Positions 21,506 to 33,489 are shown, counted from the first letter of the stretch. The stretch is DNA of 64,000 nucleotides from Fragum whitleyi (GCA_948146395.1 OX411543.1:27854026-27918025); one strand, 5' to 3'. Notes: generated by a model not told the origin, from the sequence alone. Program-made: numbers and translations.

Positions 21506-21654
21506 TGAAAACAAGCATGGAAAGGTAACTTCAAATATTAATATAACAACTATGCAATGTTAATCTACAACATATGTGAACAAGAAAAAAATTCATTAGG
21601 CAGAAAAAATAGCGACTTGTGTCCATTGCTACCTTAGTCATGAACCATAACTTT

Positions 21655-21793
21655 TAAGCTCACCTAAGCACAACATGCTCAAGGTGAGCTTTTGTGATCC
21701 TTGAATGTGCGTCGTCAGGTGTCAACAATGTTTTCTCAATCATAAAGTAACAGGCATGCAAAAAACAGGGATTAAACAGTAAAGGGTTAAGTG
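21655..21793 (+). repeat. H1 head joined to a T1 MITE end
   Basis: An H1 head (AGCTCACCTAAGCACAACAT, TGTGATCC) stops after TGTCAACAATG and is followed by the right end of T1 (TTTTCTCAATCATAAAG to AAAGGGTTAA). Confidence 0.6.
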
Positions 21794-22449
21794 AAAAGTA
21801 AAATGGTTGGTTTACAACCTTAAGTTGTAGCTATGGCATTTAGGTTGTATAAATGAATAGTGTGATTGATTCTTTGACAATGGCATTTCATCGATTAATG
21901 TGTAGCAGTATTTTCCTTGTCAAGATATTTTCTTGTGGTATTACTTACTGTAATTGATAGTTCTTTCAGTTATATTTCTATTTGCGAATTTTGTTCATTA
22001 TTTTAAGGGAATAAAGGAACCTTACATTTATTTCTTAACTTAATTTGATTAATGCCTTAAATGATGCAGTTCCAAAATATGACCTAGTCTTCATAACATG
22101 GGTTGCCCTATCGTTTACTCTTTAACAAATTAAATCCGGTTTTAACATTCTTAGGGATGATGATTTTGCAACCATTGTAGAAAAGGAGAAATAGCTGGTT
22201 TGGAATCTTCTTTTCGTGCAATGTTGTAATAGAAAAAGTAGTTTACTCAACTTTCAGGAGTCAATATTTTTTAAATACCTTGATTTTGGAATGGTCTATA
22301 ATTTGAGTACAGCAAAGTTGACTATCAGAATTGTCTCTTCTGCAAATTCTGTGAACATTGGCAATGACATTGTATTCAAGTATTTTGAAAAAGGGAATTT
22401 GGACAGTCCTATTGATGTACCACAGCACTGTTTTCAGCTCTATGAGTTT
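21794..22449. other. Intron sequence, nothing recognised
   Basis: AT-rich. A 99-residue frame from 22216 runs into the H1 element and shows no recognisable domain. Confidence 0.4.
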
Positions 22450-23428
22450 AACTCACCTGAGCACAACATGCTCAAGGTGAGCTTTTGTGATCACCTTTTG
22501 TCTGTCGTCTGTTAAAAGTTGTCAACAATTCTTTAAACATCTTTGCCTCAGTAACCATTGGGCTGATTTTAACAAAATTTGGCAAAAATGTTCCTTTGGT
22601 GACCCTTCCTAAAACTTGTTCGTGAAATTAAATAGACCCCCAAATAAGGGCGGGGCAGTTTTGACCCTGAAATCTTTGAACATCTTCTCCTCAGTGATCA
22701 TTGGGCTAATTTCAACGAAACTTGTGAGAAATGTTCCTTTGGTGACCCTTTTGAAAACCTGTTTGTGAAATTTCAATTGACCCTGAAATGGGGATTGTGG
22801 CAGGGCAGGGCAGTTTTTGACCCTGAAATCTTTTAACATCTTTTCAATAACCATTGGGCTGATTTCAACCAAACATGGCAGAAATGTTCCTTGGGTGACC
22901 CTTCTCAAATTTTGTTTTTGAAATTCTGATTGACCCCCAAATATGGGCATGGCAGGGCGGGGCAGTTTTCAACCTTGAAATCTTCAAACAACATCTCCTG
23001 AGTAACCATTGGTCTGATTTCAACCAAACTAGGCAGAAATATTCCTTGGGTGACCCTTCTCAAATCTTGGTTGTAAAATTTTGATTGAATTCAAATATGG
23101 GCATGTTAGTGCAGGGCAGTTTTTGACCCTGAAATCTAAACATCTTTTACGAATTAACCATTGGGCTGATTTCAACCAAACTTGGAAGAAATTTCCTTGG
23201 GTGACCCTTCTCAAATCTTGTTCTTGAAATTTTGATTGACCCCCAAATATTGGGGTGCCATGCTGGGCTTATTTTGAGCCAAAAATCATTGACTGACATT
23301 TTGAAGTCTTGGAATAACTGCTCGTCAACAACTAGGTAAATGTGAATGAAACTTTGCCAGAAAGTTTCTTGTTAGATCCACTTGACAATTCAGGTGAGCG
23401 GTTTAGGGCCATTCCGGCCCTCTTGTTG
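22450..23428 (+). mobile_element. H1-family element, complete
   Basis: The head AACTCACCTGAGCACAACAT is followed by TGTCTGTCGTC. Five ~165 bp units carry CATTGGGCTGATTTCAAC, ATGTTCCTTGGGTGACCC and AATATGGGCATGGCAGG. The inverse arm CAGGTGAGCGGTTTAGG and the end GGCCCTCTTGTT close it. Confidence 0.8.
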
Positions 23429-24576
23429 TGGTCTAGTTGTGTCTGTTGTTGGTTGTTTGTCACTAACATTTTATATGCTTTTTACAGGCTACAATTTAAG
23501 TGTTATATTTTGAAAATTGGTCAGTATGTTGGTCTCTGTGAAAACTTAGACAAGCTTTTGGTCACATGGCGTAAAGGGGTAGATCAAAACTTAGATATAG
23601 CTCGTGTGCATCCTTAATTAGATTTAAAGTATAACATATATATTGTTTGTACTTTAGATTAAATTCTGGCGTCAATTAATGCCATAACCTAAGTGCATTT
23701 TGAGCTGTACTTTCTATATTAAGAGTTTACTTTCTATATTTAGAGATAATCTAGATGTATATATAGATCAGATTCAATACACAATTTTTGGCATTTTAAG
23801 CATTAAAGGCAAGCATTTTTCCACATAACTTTAATCAAGTTAAATGGTATTTATCAGTGAATAATAACTCATAGTATCAGGTTATGTCAGTAGGTCAAAC
23901 TGCACATTATTATCTTTAATGAATGGGACAGACTCATTTGATACCAAAAAAAACAATTTCTACTAAACTTCTGGGTAACTTGACCCTGAAAGGTTCAGGA
24001 TAAAAGACTCAGACAAACAAACCTCAGAAGTTCAATCAAATAGACATCAGAAGTTTTTGACAAATTAACCACAGTAGTTTTAAGAAAAATTTTACCCACA
24101 AGTTATCTTCATCAAATCTCATTTTTTCCATTTTCTTTGTAAATTTGCAAATCATTATCATTCATTAAATTGTACTTAATCTTTTGTTAATGACACAAAG
24201 ACAACTTTCTACTAAACTTATTGATTGCTTTACTCGGAAGGTTCAGGATATAATAACATCAGAAGTTTTATATAAACAAGCCTCAGAAGTTCAAGCCTCT
24301 AGACATCAGAAGTTTTTGACAAATTAACCTCGGTAGTTCTTAGAAAAATCTGCCCCACAAGTTTCCATCACATCTCAAATGTTTCCCTAGTGAACCAGCA
24401 TGACATCTTTAATCACTTAAATATGTGTAGAATCACTCTTTAAATGAACTTATCTGTTCTTTAACTGACCCTAAGAGTATAAGAAGAAATAACAAAAGGA
24501 CATTTGTGGTTTAGAATAGATTTACAACAAATTCTGAGAAATTTTGGCCTACCTCAGTAATATCAGAAGTTCAAGT
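23429..24576. repeat. Intron with degenerate CAGAAGTT repeats
   Basis: From about 23930 to 25170 the words CTCAGAAGTTC, GACATCAGAAGTTTTTGACA and AAATTAACC recur irregularly, with a ~270 bp higher-order period visible between 23985 and 24380. Worn minisatellite. The SINE at 24592 interrupts it. Confidence 0.5.
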
Positions 24577-24591
24577 CATAATGCACTTAGA

Positions 24592-24869
24592 GGCGCCGTC
24601 ATAGCGCAGTTGGCAGTGCATTGGACTGCCAATCTAGAGGTCCCGGGTTCTATCCCCAACGGCCGCTCTCATTCTTTCCGACTTCTTGTCTTCCACCAAT
24701 GGGTCTATAATCGTAGACATATGTGGAATAGCAGTCGGAGGCTAGGAAAGAATGTAATGGTAGTGCTGGTGCGAGAAATATCAGGAATCCATTGTTAGGT
24801 TCTCTGGCCGCTGCAATATTACTGAAATAATGTTGAAATCAGTGTTAAACCCCATTCAAACAAACAAAA
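24592..24869 (+). mobile_element. SINE, full length, with 15 bp target duplication
   Basis: The tRNA-like head has an A-box (TAGCGCAGTTGGCAGTGCAT) and a B-box (GGTTCTATCCCC), then the family body and the tail CATTCAAACAAACAAAA. CATAATGCACTTAGA is repeated exactly at 24577-24591 and 24870-24884. Confidence 0.9.
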
Positions 24870-24884
24870 CATAATGCACTTAGA

Positions 24885-25227
24885 AATTTCAGACAAATTG
24901 ACCTTAGTGGAGTTTAATAGAATGTGCCAAGAAATTTAAAAATACCCCAAACTCCCGGATAAGCTGACCTCAAAATTTGAAACCAAAAAGTCATTAAGGA
25001 TTCTGAAAAATCAACTCTGTAGTTTAGATTGTTTTACCCCAGAAGGCCAAAACAAACTAAACAGAAAGTTTGGACAATCCGACATCAGAAGTTCTGGATA
25101 AATTGACAACAGTAAAGTCATTGTGGAAGTTATGGACAATTTAACCCAGAAGTTATGAACACGTTTACCTCAGAAGATAAGAAGAAGAATCTCCTCATAG
25201 GATCTACAAATGTGAACACTTACCACA
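24885..25227. repeat. Continuation of the CAGAAGTT minisatellite
   Basis: Same words as 23930-24576 (AGAAGTTCTGGATAAATTGAC, CAGAAGTTATGAAC shorter forms). No gene. Confidence 0.45.
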
Positions 25228-25633
25228 TTATACCCACACAAAAGGATTTTTTGGGTAAACTAGAAATCAGCCTGTCTGTCCGTGTGTCCATCTATCTGTA
25301 CAAAATACTACCAATTTTGAGTCACAAACTTCTCCTTCAGTTTTGCTTCAAAACCATTGAAACATAATACAAAGATTAACATCATGTTGAAGTTTTGCAA
25401 GACGCAACTTTGAAGACTAAATTCCCCTTGGTTCAAGAATTATCTCCCCTTGAACTTAGACATTATTTAAATTTTGTAGATATATACAGCTAATTGTACT
25501 ACCAATTTTGTGTCACAAACTCCTCCTTTCTAGAAAAGCAGTCAGTAGCAATGTCCTTGTATTGTTAAAGCTCTCAATACACTAAAAGCACTTGCTAGGT
25601 ATTTAGTCACATACTGTGACAAGTCCTAGTTTA
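25228..25633 (+). mobile_element. Decayed H4-family element
   Basis: TTATACCCACACAAAAGG to TTTTTTGGGTAAAC resembles the H4 head. CTGTCTGTCCGTGTGTCC follows, then two worn units (ACAAACT(T/C)CTCCTT). The end reads GACAAGTCCTAGTTT. Confidence 0.5.
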
Positions 25634-25899
25634 TAATTCAAGAACAGGAAGAAAATGAAAATACTTTCGGAAAGCAGAATTATTCTAGATTATTTTCAAA
25701 GCCCTTTTTATTCCCTTTTTTTGTCGACAATTTCATTCAGCACGACAAGAGTTAATTATATAAACATAATAACAATGATAACATGGCCATACTTGTGTTA
25801 AATATAGAACAATTTTGGACAAATAGAGCCACGTGATGGCCACTCAAGGTGCTACTCAGAAGGTAGCTTTGTACATTAAGCAACTCACAAGTCATTATC
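25634..25899. other. Intron sequence
   Basis: 25733-25754 (TTTCATTCAGCACGACAAGA, GTTAA) is the end of a T2 MITE as at 41285. Otherwise unrecognised. Confidence 0.4.
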
Positions 25900-26999
25900 C
25901 TCGAAAGTACCCCCTCATTCGTACGTCCGTCCATCCGTCCGTTATTCCGTCCGTCCGTACGTCCGTCCACTTTTCTTGTCAACGCAACTCCTCCTAAACT
26001 ACTGGCTGGATCTTCTTGAAACTTGGTCAATATTATCACCTCAGTTGGTAGATGTGCATGAAGGAAGGATTTTACGGTTCATTGATTTTTGCCTGAGTTA
26101 TGCCCCTTGATAACTTAGTTTCTGGGTCCACTTTTCTTGTCAACGCAACTCCTCCTAAACTACTGGCTGGATCTTCTTGAAACTTGGTCAATATTATCAC
26201 CTCAATTGGTAGATGTGCATGAAGGAAGGATTTTACGTTTCGTTGATTTTTGCCTGAGTTATGCCCCTTGATAACTTAGTTTCTGGGTCCACTTTTCTTG
26301 TCAACGCAACTCCTCCTAAGTTTCTGGCTGGATCTTCTTGAAACTTGGTCAATGTTATCACCTCAATTGGTATATGTGCATGAAGTAAGGATTTTATGGT
26401 TCATTGATTTTTGCCTGAGTTATGCCCCTTGATAACTTAGTCTCTTGGGCTTATTGCCTCAGTTATGCCCCCTTAAAATTTAGTCTCTGGGGCTTATTGA
26501 AATTGCAACCTTGTGAATGCAACTCTTCCTAAGTTTCTGGCTGGATCTAAATGAAACTTGGTGGATGTTATAACTGGAATTGGTAGATGAGCATGAAGTA
26601 AGGATTTTATGGTTCATTAATTTTACCCTAAATTATGCCCCCTTAAAACTTAGTATCTAGGGCTTATTGAAATTGCAGCCTTTTGAACATAACTCCTCCT
26701 TACTTTTTGTCTTTATTTAAATGAAAATTGGTCAATGTCATCACCATAATTTGTAGATGTACATGGATCAAGGATTTTATGGCTCATTTATTTCCCTGAA
26801 TTATGTCCCCTTAAAACTTAGTGCCTGGGGCTTATTGAAATTGCAGCCTTGTGAAGGCAACTCCTCCTAACTTTTTGTCTTGATTTAAATGAAACTTGGT
26901 CATTTTCAATTTGGTTCTGTCAAAATAAGTAGTGTCTACAATTATTTTTGTGAAACAGCAGCAAAGTGGCGGCGTATTTTGTGACGATGGCACTCTTGT
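25900..26999 (+). mobile_element. H6-type tandem-unit element ending in GGCACTCTTGT
   Basis: The CGTACGTCCGTCC tract is followed by six units of about 170-180 bp (GCAACTCCTCCTAA, CTGGATCTTCTTGAAACTTG, TTGCCTGAGTTATGCCCC). A unique tail, GTGGCGGCGTATTTTGTGAC, ends GGCACTCTTGT. The head is not the standard H6 hairpin and may be missing. The tail abuts the gypsy remnant at 27000. Confidence 0.65.
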
Positions 27000-29900
27000 C
27001 TGATGTTTGTTTAATTTTTTAGAATAATAACAAACTGGATGATCTATACCATCATCGTCTTCTTGCAAAAGAACAGCACCAATACCAACATCACTTGCAT
27101 CAACAGCTAATTTGAAACATTTGTTAAAATCAGGTGCTGAAAGAACTGGTGTGCTCTTTAGTATGGCTTTCAAGCGATCAAAGGCAACTTGACAGTTATC
27201 ATTCCATTTGAACTTAACGTTTTTCTTTAATAAGTTTGTTAAAGGTTCAGCTATTATAGAAAAATTCTTACAAAACTTTCTATAGTAGCCAGCCATACCA
27301 AGAAATCGCATCAGTTGCTTTTTAGTAGCAGGCACAGGAAACTCAGAGATAGCATTGACCTTAGATTCTAAAGGTTTAACTTGACCCTGTCCCACAAGAT
27401 GTCCTAAGAAAGTAACAGTAGCATGACAAAATTCTGTTTTTCCAAGATTAACAGTCAATTTTGCATCACTGAGACGGTCGAAGAATTGTTTGATTCTTTG
27501 AAGGTGGTCACTCCATGTATCTGTATAGATGATGACATCATCAATGTATGCGTCACAGCCATCTAAGCCAGCTATAACCATATTTACAAGCCGCTGAAAG
27601 GTCGCAGGAGAATTTTTCATCCCAAACGGCATAACTTTGTACTGGTACAGACCAGTTGGAGTAGCAAATGCTGATACTTCTTTAGCCCTATCAGTGAGCG
27701 GAACTTGCCAGAATCCTTTGAGAAGGTCAAATTTGGTGACATATTTAGAATTACCGACTTTGTCAATACAGTCATCAATTCTTGGTATAGGAAAAGAGTC
27801 AGTTTTTGTCACAGAGTTCACTTTTCGATAGTCAGTGCACATTCTGTATGTTCCATTTGGCTTTGGAACTAATATACATGGTGAACTGTAATTACTTTGG
27901 CTGGGTTCAATAAAATCATTCTCCAATAAGTAATTCACTTCATCTTGAAGGGCTTTTTGTTTCACTGGATTCATTCTATAAGGATGTTGTTTTATTGGTT
28001 GAGAATCTTCCACAATGACATCATGATATATTTTATCAGTTCTTGTGGGGATGTCAGGAAACAAGTGTTCATATTCATTAATCAACTGTTTCAGCTCTTC
28101 TCGTTGAGATGGCTCCAAATGTGAAAGTTTGTCGTCAAGATTCTTTAGTATTTCAGAGTTCTCAAGTTTAGGTGGACCAGGAACGGATTTTTCACTAAAG
28201 TCTGAATTAAATTCTGATTCAATCACATTTGATTCTTGTGGGACAGTGTTTACAACTGTAACCGGTTTTGAAATAGAGCTATCTCTGTCAAAATACTTTT
28301 TTAACATATTCACATGACACATTTGTTTATTTTTACGCCTTCCAGGAGTATTGATAATATAATTCAAATCACTTGATTTCTTATCAATAGTATACGGGCC
28401 ATAATATCTTGCCTGTAAGGGTCGGCCAGGTATTGGCAAAAGAGCAAGGACTTTATCACCTGGTTCAAATTTCCTATCAACACTATGCTTGTCATATCTT
28501 GCCTTCATTTTGCTCTGAGATGATTTAAGATTTGACCTAGCAACCTCACATGCCCTAGACAGTTTATTTCTGAAGTCAGAAACATACTGTAATAAGTTCA
28601 AGGGTGTTTCATCATCAGCAAGAAATTTCTCTTTTAAGAGTGTTAAAGGCCCACGAACAGAATGACCAAAAACTAACTCAAAGGGGCTAAAGCCAAGAGA
28701 TTCTTGAACAGATTCTCTGACTGCAAATAATAGCAAATGAATACCTTCATCCCAATTTTTCTCAGTATCGAAACAATATGACCTTATCATATTCTTTAGG
28801 GTCTGATGAAATCTTTCTAAAGCACCTTGACTTTCAGGGTGATAAGCAGATGACCGATATTGCTTGATACCTAATTCATGCATAACCTGTTGGAATATGC
28901 CTGACATGAAGTTTGATCCTTGATCAGACTGAACTGATTTTGGAAGGCCAACAAAAGTAAAGAACTTGACAAGAGCCTTAATAATTGACTTTGCCTTAAT
29001 GTTTCTTAAAGGAATTGCTTCTGGGAAGCGAGCAGAAGCACACATAATTGTCAACAAATATTCAGAACCTGACTTGGTTTTTGGTAAAGGACCAACGCAG
29101 TCTATTATTATTCGACTGAAAGGTTCATCAAAAGCTGGAATGGGTTGTAACCTTGCTTTTGGAATAACTTGGTTAGGTTTCCCTACCATTTGACAAGTGT
29201 GGCAACTTTTACAATATTTGGAAACGTCCGATTTAAGTCCAGGCCAAAAGAAATGAGTCATAATCTTGTGATAAGTCTTGTTTACACATAAATGACCAGA
29301 CATTGGACTTTCATGTGCTATACTAAGTATTTCATGGCGATATGACTTTGGAACAACAATTTGGTGATGAACAGCCCATTCGTCATCAGCTGGGACATCA
29401 AATGGTCGCCATTTTCTCATCAGAATACCATTCTTTTTATAGTAACAAACAGGATTCTGAGACATTTCTTTTTCGGGTAATGCCCTATCAATTAACTTTG
29501 AAATCTCAGGATCATTTTGCTGTTCCTGGATTAACTTTGACTTTGAATGCGTTTCATGACCTTGGTCATTTGACCTTGGAGATGACTGACAAAATTTTGA
29601 CGAGTCTGTCTGAGTATCAGGCAGACTAAGATTTAAAGACTTTTTAATCTCGTCATTGAAATATTGACCAACAAAAGTATCAATTAAGTCAATATCATTT
29701 GAATTTTTCAAGGAAGCTTTTTTAGCCATACCCCGAGTTACTGCACATGAAGGGTACAAATCAGGTATTTCCTGCAAAATAGGATCATCTGTTTGACCTA
29801 CATTAGGTGTGTCAGTTACAAGAGGATTAACAATAACCTTATCTCCAGCTAAGTCATTGCCTAGCAATAAATGTACACCTTTGAATGGTAAAGAATGTTT

Positions 29901-30967
29901 AACACCAACAGCCACAGAACCAGTAACCAAATCTGAGGACAAATTAACCTTATGAAGAGGAACATTAATAACACCACACTCTACACCCTGAATAAGGACA
30001 CTAGTACCAGACGAAGTCTTCTCAGAAAAAGGCAGAACATCTGCTAGAATAAGAGATTGAGAAGCTCCTGTGTCTCTTAAAATTTTAATAGGGGAAGGCG
30101 GGCACATATCACCTGAAAGTGATACAAAACCATCCAACATGAACGGTTCAAAAATCTCCATACAGGAATCAGAATTTGGTTCTGCCTTAACAATTGAATT
30201 TAACTCAAAAGAAGGCTGTGATTTAGGCTGAAGGCTGGTGAGCCCTGTAGGTTTGGCTGCACTCAGTTCCTTCTTCCTTTTTAATCTAAAACATTCCGAA
30301 ATAAGGTGACCTGGTTTTTTACAAAAAGTACAATGTACTCGAGATAAGGGATTTTGAACATTGGTTTCACCGGTAGACTTTGGTTTAGGTGAATTTGATT
30401 GAATAGATTTATTTTGGGGATGTGAGGAAGCAGGTTTTGCTTTATTAACGAAATATGTTTTGTGTGTAAGGTAGTAATTATCAGCTAAACGAGCTGCTTC
30501 ATGTATAGTTTCAACATTTTTTTCATCTAAATGTGACTTAATGTCAGATTGAATGCAATTTTTGAATTGTTCAATTAATATAAGTTGTCTAAGATTATCA
30601 TAATTTTGGTCTATTTTCTTAGAATAGCACCACCTGTCAAATAATTTTTCTTCGTTTCTTGCAAATTCAACGTGAGTCTGGCCAGATTCTTTTCTACAAC
30701 TTCTAAATTGTTGTCTGTATGCTTCTGGTACCAGCTCATAACCTTTGAGAATGAGTTCTTTTACAGTATCATAATCATTGCTTTGTTCTGTTCTAAGTTG
30801 CGAATAAATATTGCGAGCTTTTCCTACTAAGACACTTTGGAGAAGTAAGGTCCATTGCTCCTTTGGCCATTTCAAATTATTTGCAACTTTTTCAAAATGT
30901 TCGAAATATGTATCAACTTCATTTTCTTGAAATTGAGGAACAAGCCTAAAATGTTTTGTTACATCAA
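27000..30967 (-). pseudogene. Gag-protease-integrase-RT-RNase H polyprotein, 3'-truncated
   Basis: The frame is open for about 1290 element residues. Counting from the TTG at 30875: Gag core to ~150; CCHC zinc knuckle CTFCKKPGHLISEC at 182-195; aspartic protease DTGAS at 268; integrase with an HHCC finger at ~521-561 and catalytic D592, D651, E687 (IIIDCVG, SDQGSNF, ALERFHQ); integrase C-terminal region with MCHVNMLKKY to ~860; reverse transcriptase with TKFDLLKGFWQVPL (D1050) and YIDD at 1110-1113; RNase H beginning LAVDAS (D1259). After residue ~1292 the frame runs into an unrelated H6 tail, so the rest of RNase H is gone. Integrase upstream of RT is the notable feature. Gag-pol is one frame with no frameshift signal between gag and pol. 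Confidence 0.92.
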
Positions 30968-31501
30968 ATGGTCATTATACATATATCTGGGCTGATTTGC
31001 TCTATCTTGAATTTCTAATTCTTTTAATCGTAATTGAAATTCTCGTTCTTTTTCTCGTTCTCTCTCTGCTCTTTCTTCTCTTTCCCTCTCTCTTTCTATT
31101 TCTTGTTCTCTTTCTTCTCTTTCTCGTTCTTCCTTTTCTCTTTGAAATTGCCTTTCTCTTTCTTTTTCTTCAATTTCTAATTGTTTTTCTTGTAATTTTC
31201 TCTCTTCTCTCTCTCTTTCTATTTCCAATTCCTTCTCCCTTTGTTGAAGTTTTAACAGTTCAAGCTCTCTTGAGCTTGAAACTGATGGAACATCAACAAT
31301 GAGAGACAGAGCCTTTTCATCAAAAATGTCCTCATCAACAAAATATTGAACCAAAATATTCTTAATTTCATGCTTTCGCAATGAGGACTTGACTTCTTTT
31401 AATTCATAATGCTTGGCAAGATTGAGCAAATCAGGCTTTTTACCCAAATTCAATAACTCCACGGAAGGTTCGTGCGTAAATTTTTCTTAGTCAAAAGACA
31501 T
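30968..31501 (-). pseudogene. Gag N-terminal part of the gypsy element (early stop, frameshift)
   Basis: An ATG at 31501 is followed after four codons by an in-frame TAA (31487-31489). The frame then stays open. It encodes a helical segment, LLNLAKHYELKEVKSSLRKH, that resembles SAP-like regions at the N terminus of some metazoan gypsy Gag proteins. A strongly charged Glu/Arg repeat (REKEREFQ, EREREERAERE) of about 90 residues follows, predicted coiled coil. A single missing base near 30966-30970 throws the end of this frame out of register with the rest of gag-pol; read in the other frame the similarity continues (VTKHFRLVPQFQE) into the main frame. Confidence 0.75.
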
Positions 31502-31679
31502 GGTAGCTTGTTGCTGTATTCAAATAAGAATGTAAGATTTCGATAAATAATAGTAAAAGTGCACTCTAGATTTATCAAAATTGAAATATGAAATTAATTT
31601 CTTAAATAATTTTGAACAGCAGATTTAAATGAAGAATTTGTTTGATTTGTTTTGTTTTGTATGTTTGTCTGATATTCGT

Positions 31680-31698
31680 ATCTCGAGACGAGCCCCCA
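31680..31698 (-). promoter_or_regulatory. Primer binding site, tRNA-Pro-like
   Basis: Two or three bases inside the LTR the - strand reads TGGGGGCTCGTC, which complements the 3' end typical of animal tRNA-Pro; the following bases diverge slightly. This fixes the LTR boundary and the - strand reading direction. Confidence 0.7.
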
Positions 31699-31701
31699 AA
31701 A

Positions 31702-32241
31702 TGTTACGTGCCAATGTAACACGAACAAAGAAGCCAGCAACAAACTTTACAATTAACAATATTTATTGACAATAATTACAGAATTATTGACAATATGAAA
31801 CTAATACAAAAACAAATTACAATACCTTGAATGTTTAATCCTAGAGTTTTAATTTTAGATCCAATTTATTTAAGTTCCTGGTCCACAAATTATAAGTCCA
31901 ATAATATCTGAATTTAAAATTAAACACGCTTTCAAACACACTTTTAAGATAACAAGAAATCCCCTTTTAGTTTAACACAGTACTACTAAATGAAACCATA
32001 AGTCTAAATCAAGTGAACCAAGAATGCTGTAGGAACCCCTTTATATAATACTATAGAACAATCTGGAATAGTATAGAACATAAGAATACTCTAGAGTCTG
32101 AATCACCTTCCAAAAGGCCTTTCTAGAAAGATCTAAAACCTTCTACATATCTATTACCTTAAAATGTCAAGAGATATTGGAAAATCCCCAGACTAATTCT
32201 AAAAATAGACATGGTAAATACCATTAGGTTTATATATAACA
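31702..32241 (-). repeat. 5' LTR of the gypsy element
   Basis: 540 bp. On the - strand it starts TGTTATATATAAACC and ends GGCACGTAACA, so it has TG..CA ends within a short TGTTA/TAACA inverted pair. A TATA box (TATATAAAGG) lies near 32038-32049 and an AATAAA signal near 31762-31767, both read on the - strand. The partner LTR is absent, so age cannot be estimated from LTR divergence. Confidence 0.8.
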
Positions 32242-32433
32242 CCATTAAAACTTAGTATCTAGGGCTTATTGAAATTGCAGCTTTTTGAACGCAACTCCTC
32301 CTTACTTTTTGTCTTTATTTAAATGAAACTTGGTCATTTTTAATTTGGTTTTGTCAAAATAAGTAGTGTCTACAATTATTATTGTGAAACAGCAGCAAAG
32401 TGGCGGCGTATTTTGTGACGATGGCACTCTTGT
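32242..32433 (+). repeat. H6-type unit and tail
   Basis: TTAGTATCTAGGGCTTATTG to GGCACTCTTGT, nearly the same as 26810-26999 on the other side of the gypsy element. It runs directly into H1 sequence at 32434. Confidence 0.7.
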
Positions 32434-32879
32434 TGGTATGTAGCATCATCTTGTGAGCCCCTACCAAGTTTGTTCATATCAAGACCCTTACGTCATATTG
32501 GGGCTCCACCGGGCGTATCCCTTTCAGCTCATCTGAGCACGATGGGCGAAAATGTGAAAACCTTCAAAACTCTTCTTCTCTGAAACCAGAAGGCAGACAG
32601 CTTTCATATTTAGAATGTAGCATCATCTTATGGACCTCTTCAAAGTTTGTTCATATCAAGACCCTGGGGTCACTTTGGGGTCCACCCCGGTGCATCCCTT
32701 TTTACATAGAATCAAAGAGCAAAAAGGCATATCTGTCTTGCTCTTCGCTGAAAACGTTCCATGGTATTGATCCTAAGCAATTATCTTCTTTTTGACATCT
32801 GCCTATCAATTTAATGTGATGTCCCAGGGGTCATAGAGACTCAGGTGAGCGATCTAGGACCATCTTGGTCCTCTTGTTT
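32434..32879 (+). mobile_element. H1-family element, 3' part
   Basis: Begins in mid-unit (GGTATGTAGCATCATC), has two ~180 bp units and the standard end: CAGGTGAGCGATCTAGG, GGTCCTCTTGTTT. It continues exactly from the point where the H1 element at 11710-12532 breaks off. Confidence 0.7.
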
Positions 32880-33489
32880 AACATTTTTGACCTTCACAAA
32901 TGAGCTTGACCTGGACAGATGATCTTGACTTTGGTACAAACAGAATGTTCTTGACACAAGCAATATCATGTGAAATAAGAAGGCTTTATCCCTTACCAAT
33001 CAATGATTTTTTAGTGGGAGAAGCAGACTTTGAGAAAAACTAAGAGGTCAAAAACAATACACCCTTTATCGATGTGAGGCATAAAAAGAAAATTCTTCAT
33101 AGGGGATTGGAATCCCTTTTATGCTGAACCTTGAATATTCCTTCTTTGATAGGAGGTAAAGACAAAGATAAGTCTGCACATATGTAAAATTTCAAAGAAA
33201 CAAAAAACAACCTTTTAGACATGCAAGAAAACAAATATCAAGGCCAACCGAAAAATGTTTCTCTTGACTAAATCTGGGACAAGTTCAAAATCTTGTAGTC
33301 ACTCTTAGAGGTAATATATTTAGAAAAAACCTGCCTTGATGATGTGACTTTAATTTCAGATGTCATATCCAGATACTACAAAGCAAACAATTTTAGACTA
33401 ATCCAAATTCAAAGAATTTGCAAATGGTAATTTAATGTGCGTTGAAATTGGCCCTATTGTCTTGACTATGTTTCGTCCTGCATCTGTGG
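32880..33489. other. Intron with a T2 MITE remnant
   Basis: 33118-33185 (TATGCTGAACCTTGAATATT, GGAGGTAAAGACAAAG) matches the T2 MITE at 41285. Otherwise unrecognised. Confidence 0.4.

Larger units (their letters stand above)
27000..32241 (-). mobile_element. Ty3/gypsy-type LTR retrotransposon, 3'-truncated, Gmr1-like domain order
   Basis: On the - strand the order is 5' LTR, primer binding site, gag, protease, integrase, reverse transcriptase and partial RNase H. The element stops in RNase H at 27000, where an H6 tail begins; no 3' LTR is visible. In most Ty3/gypsy elements integrase follows RNase H; integrase before RT is the arrangement described for Gmr1-like elements. The LTR lies within an H6-type unit (CATTAAAACTTAGTATCTAG follows it). 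Lesions: an early stop and one frameshift in gag, and the deleted 3' part. Confidence 0.92.

Noticed and set aside
26832..26999. C-terminal extension of the gypsy polyprotein
   Set aside because: After the RNase H start the frame reads into an H6 repeat tail also present at 32242-32433, so it is not element protein.
30997..31302. Leucine-rich + strand frame that looks like a membrane protein
   Set aside because: It is the antisense of the Glu/Arg-rich Gag coiled coil.
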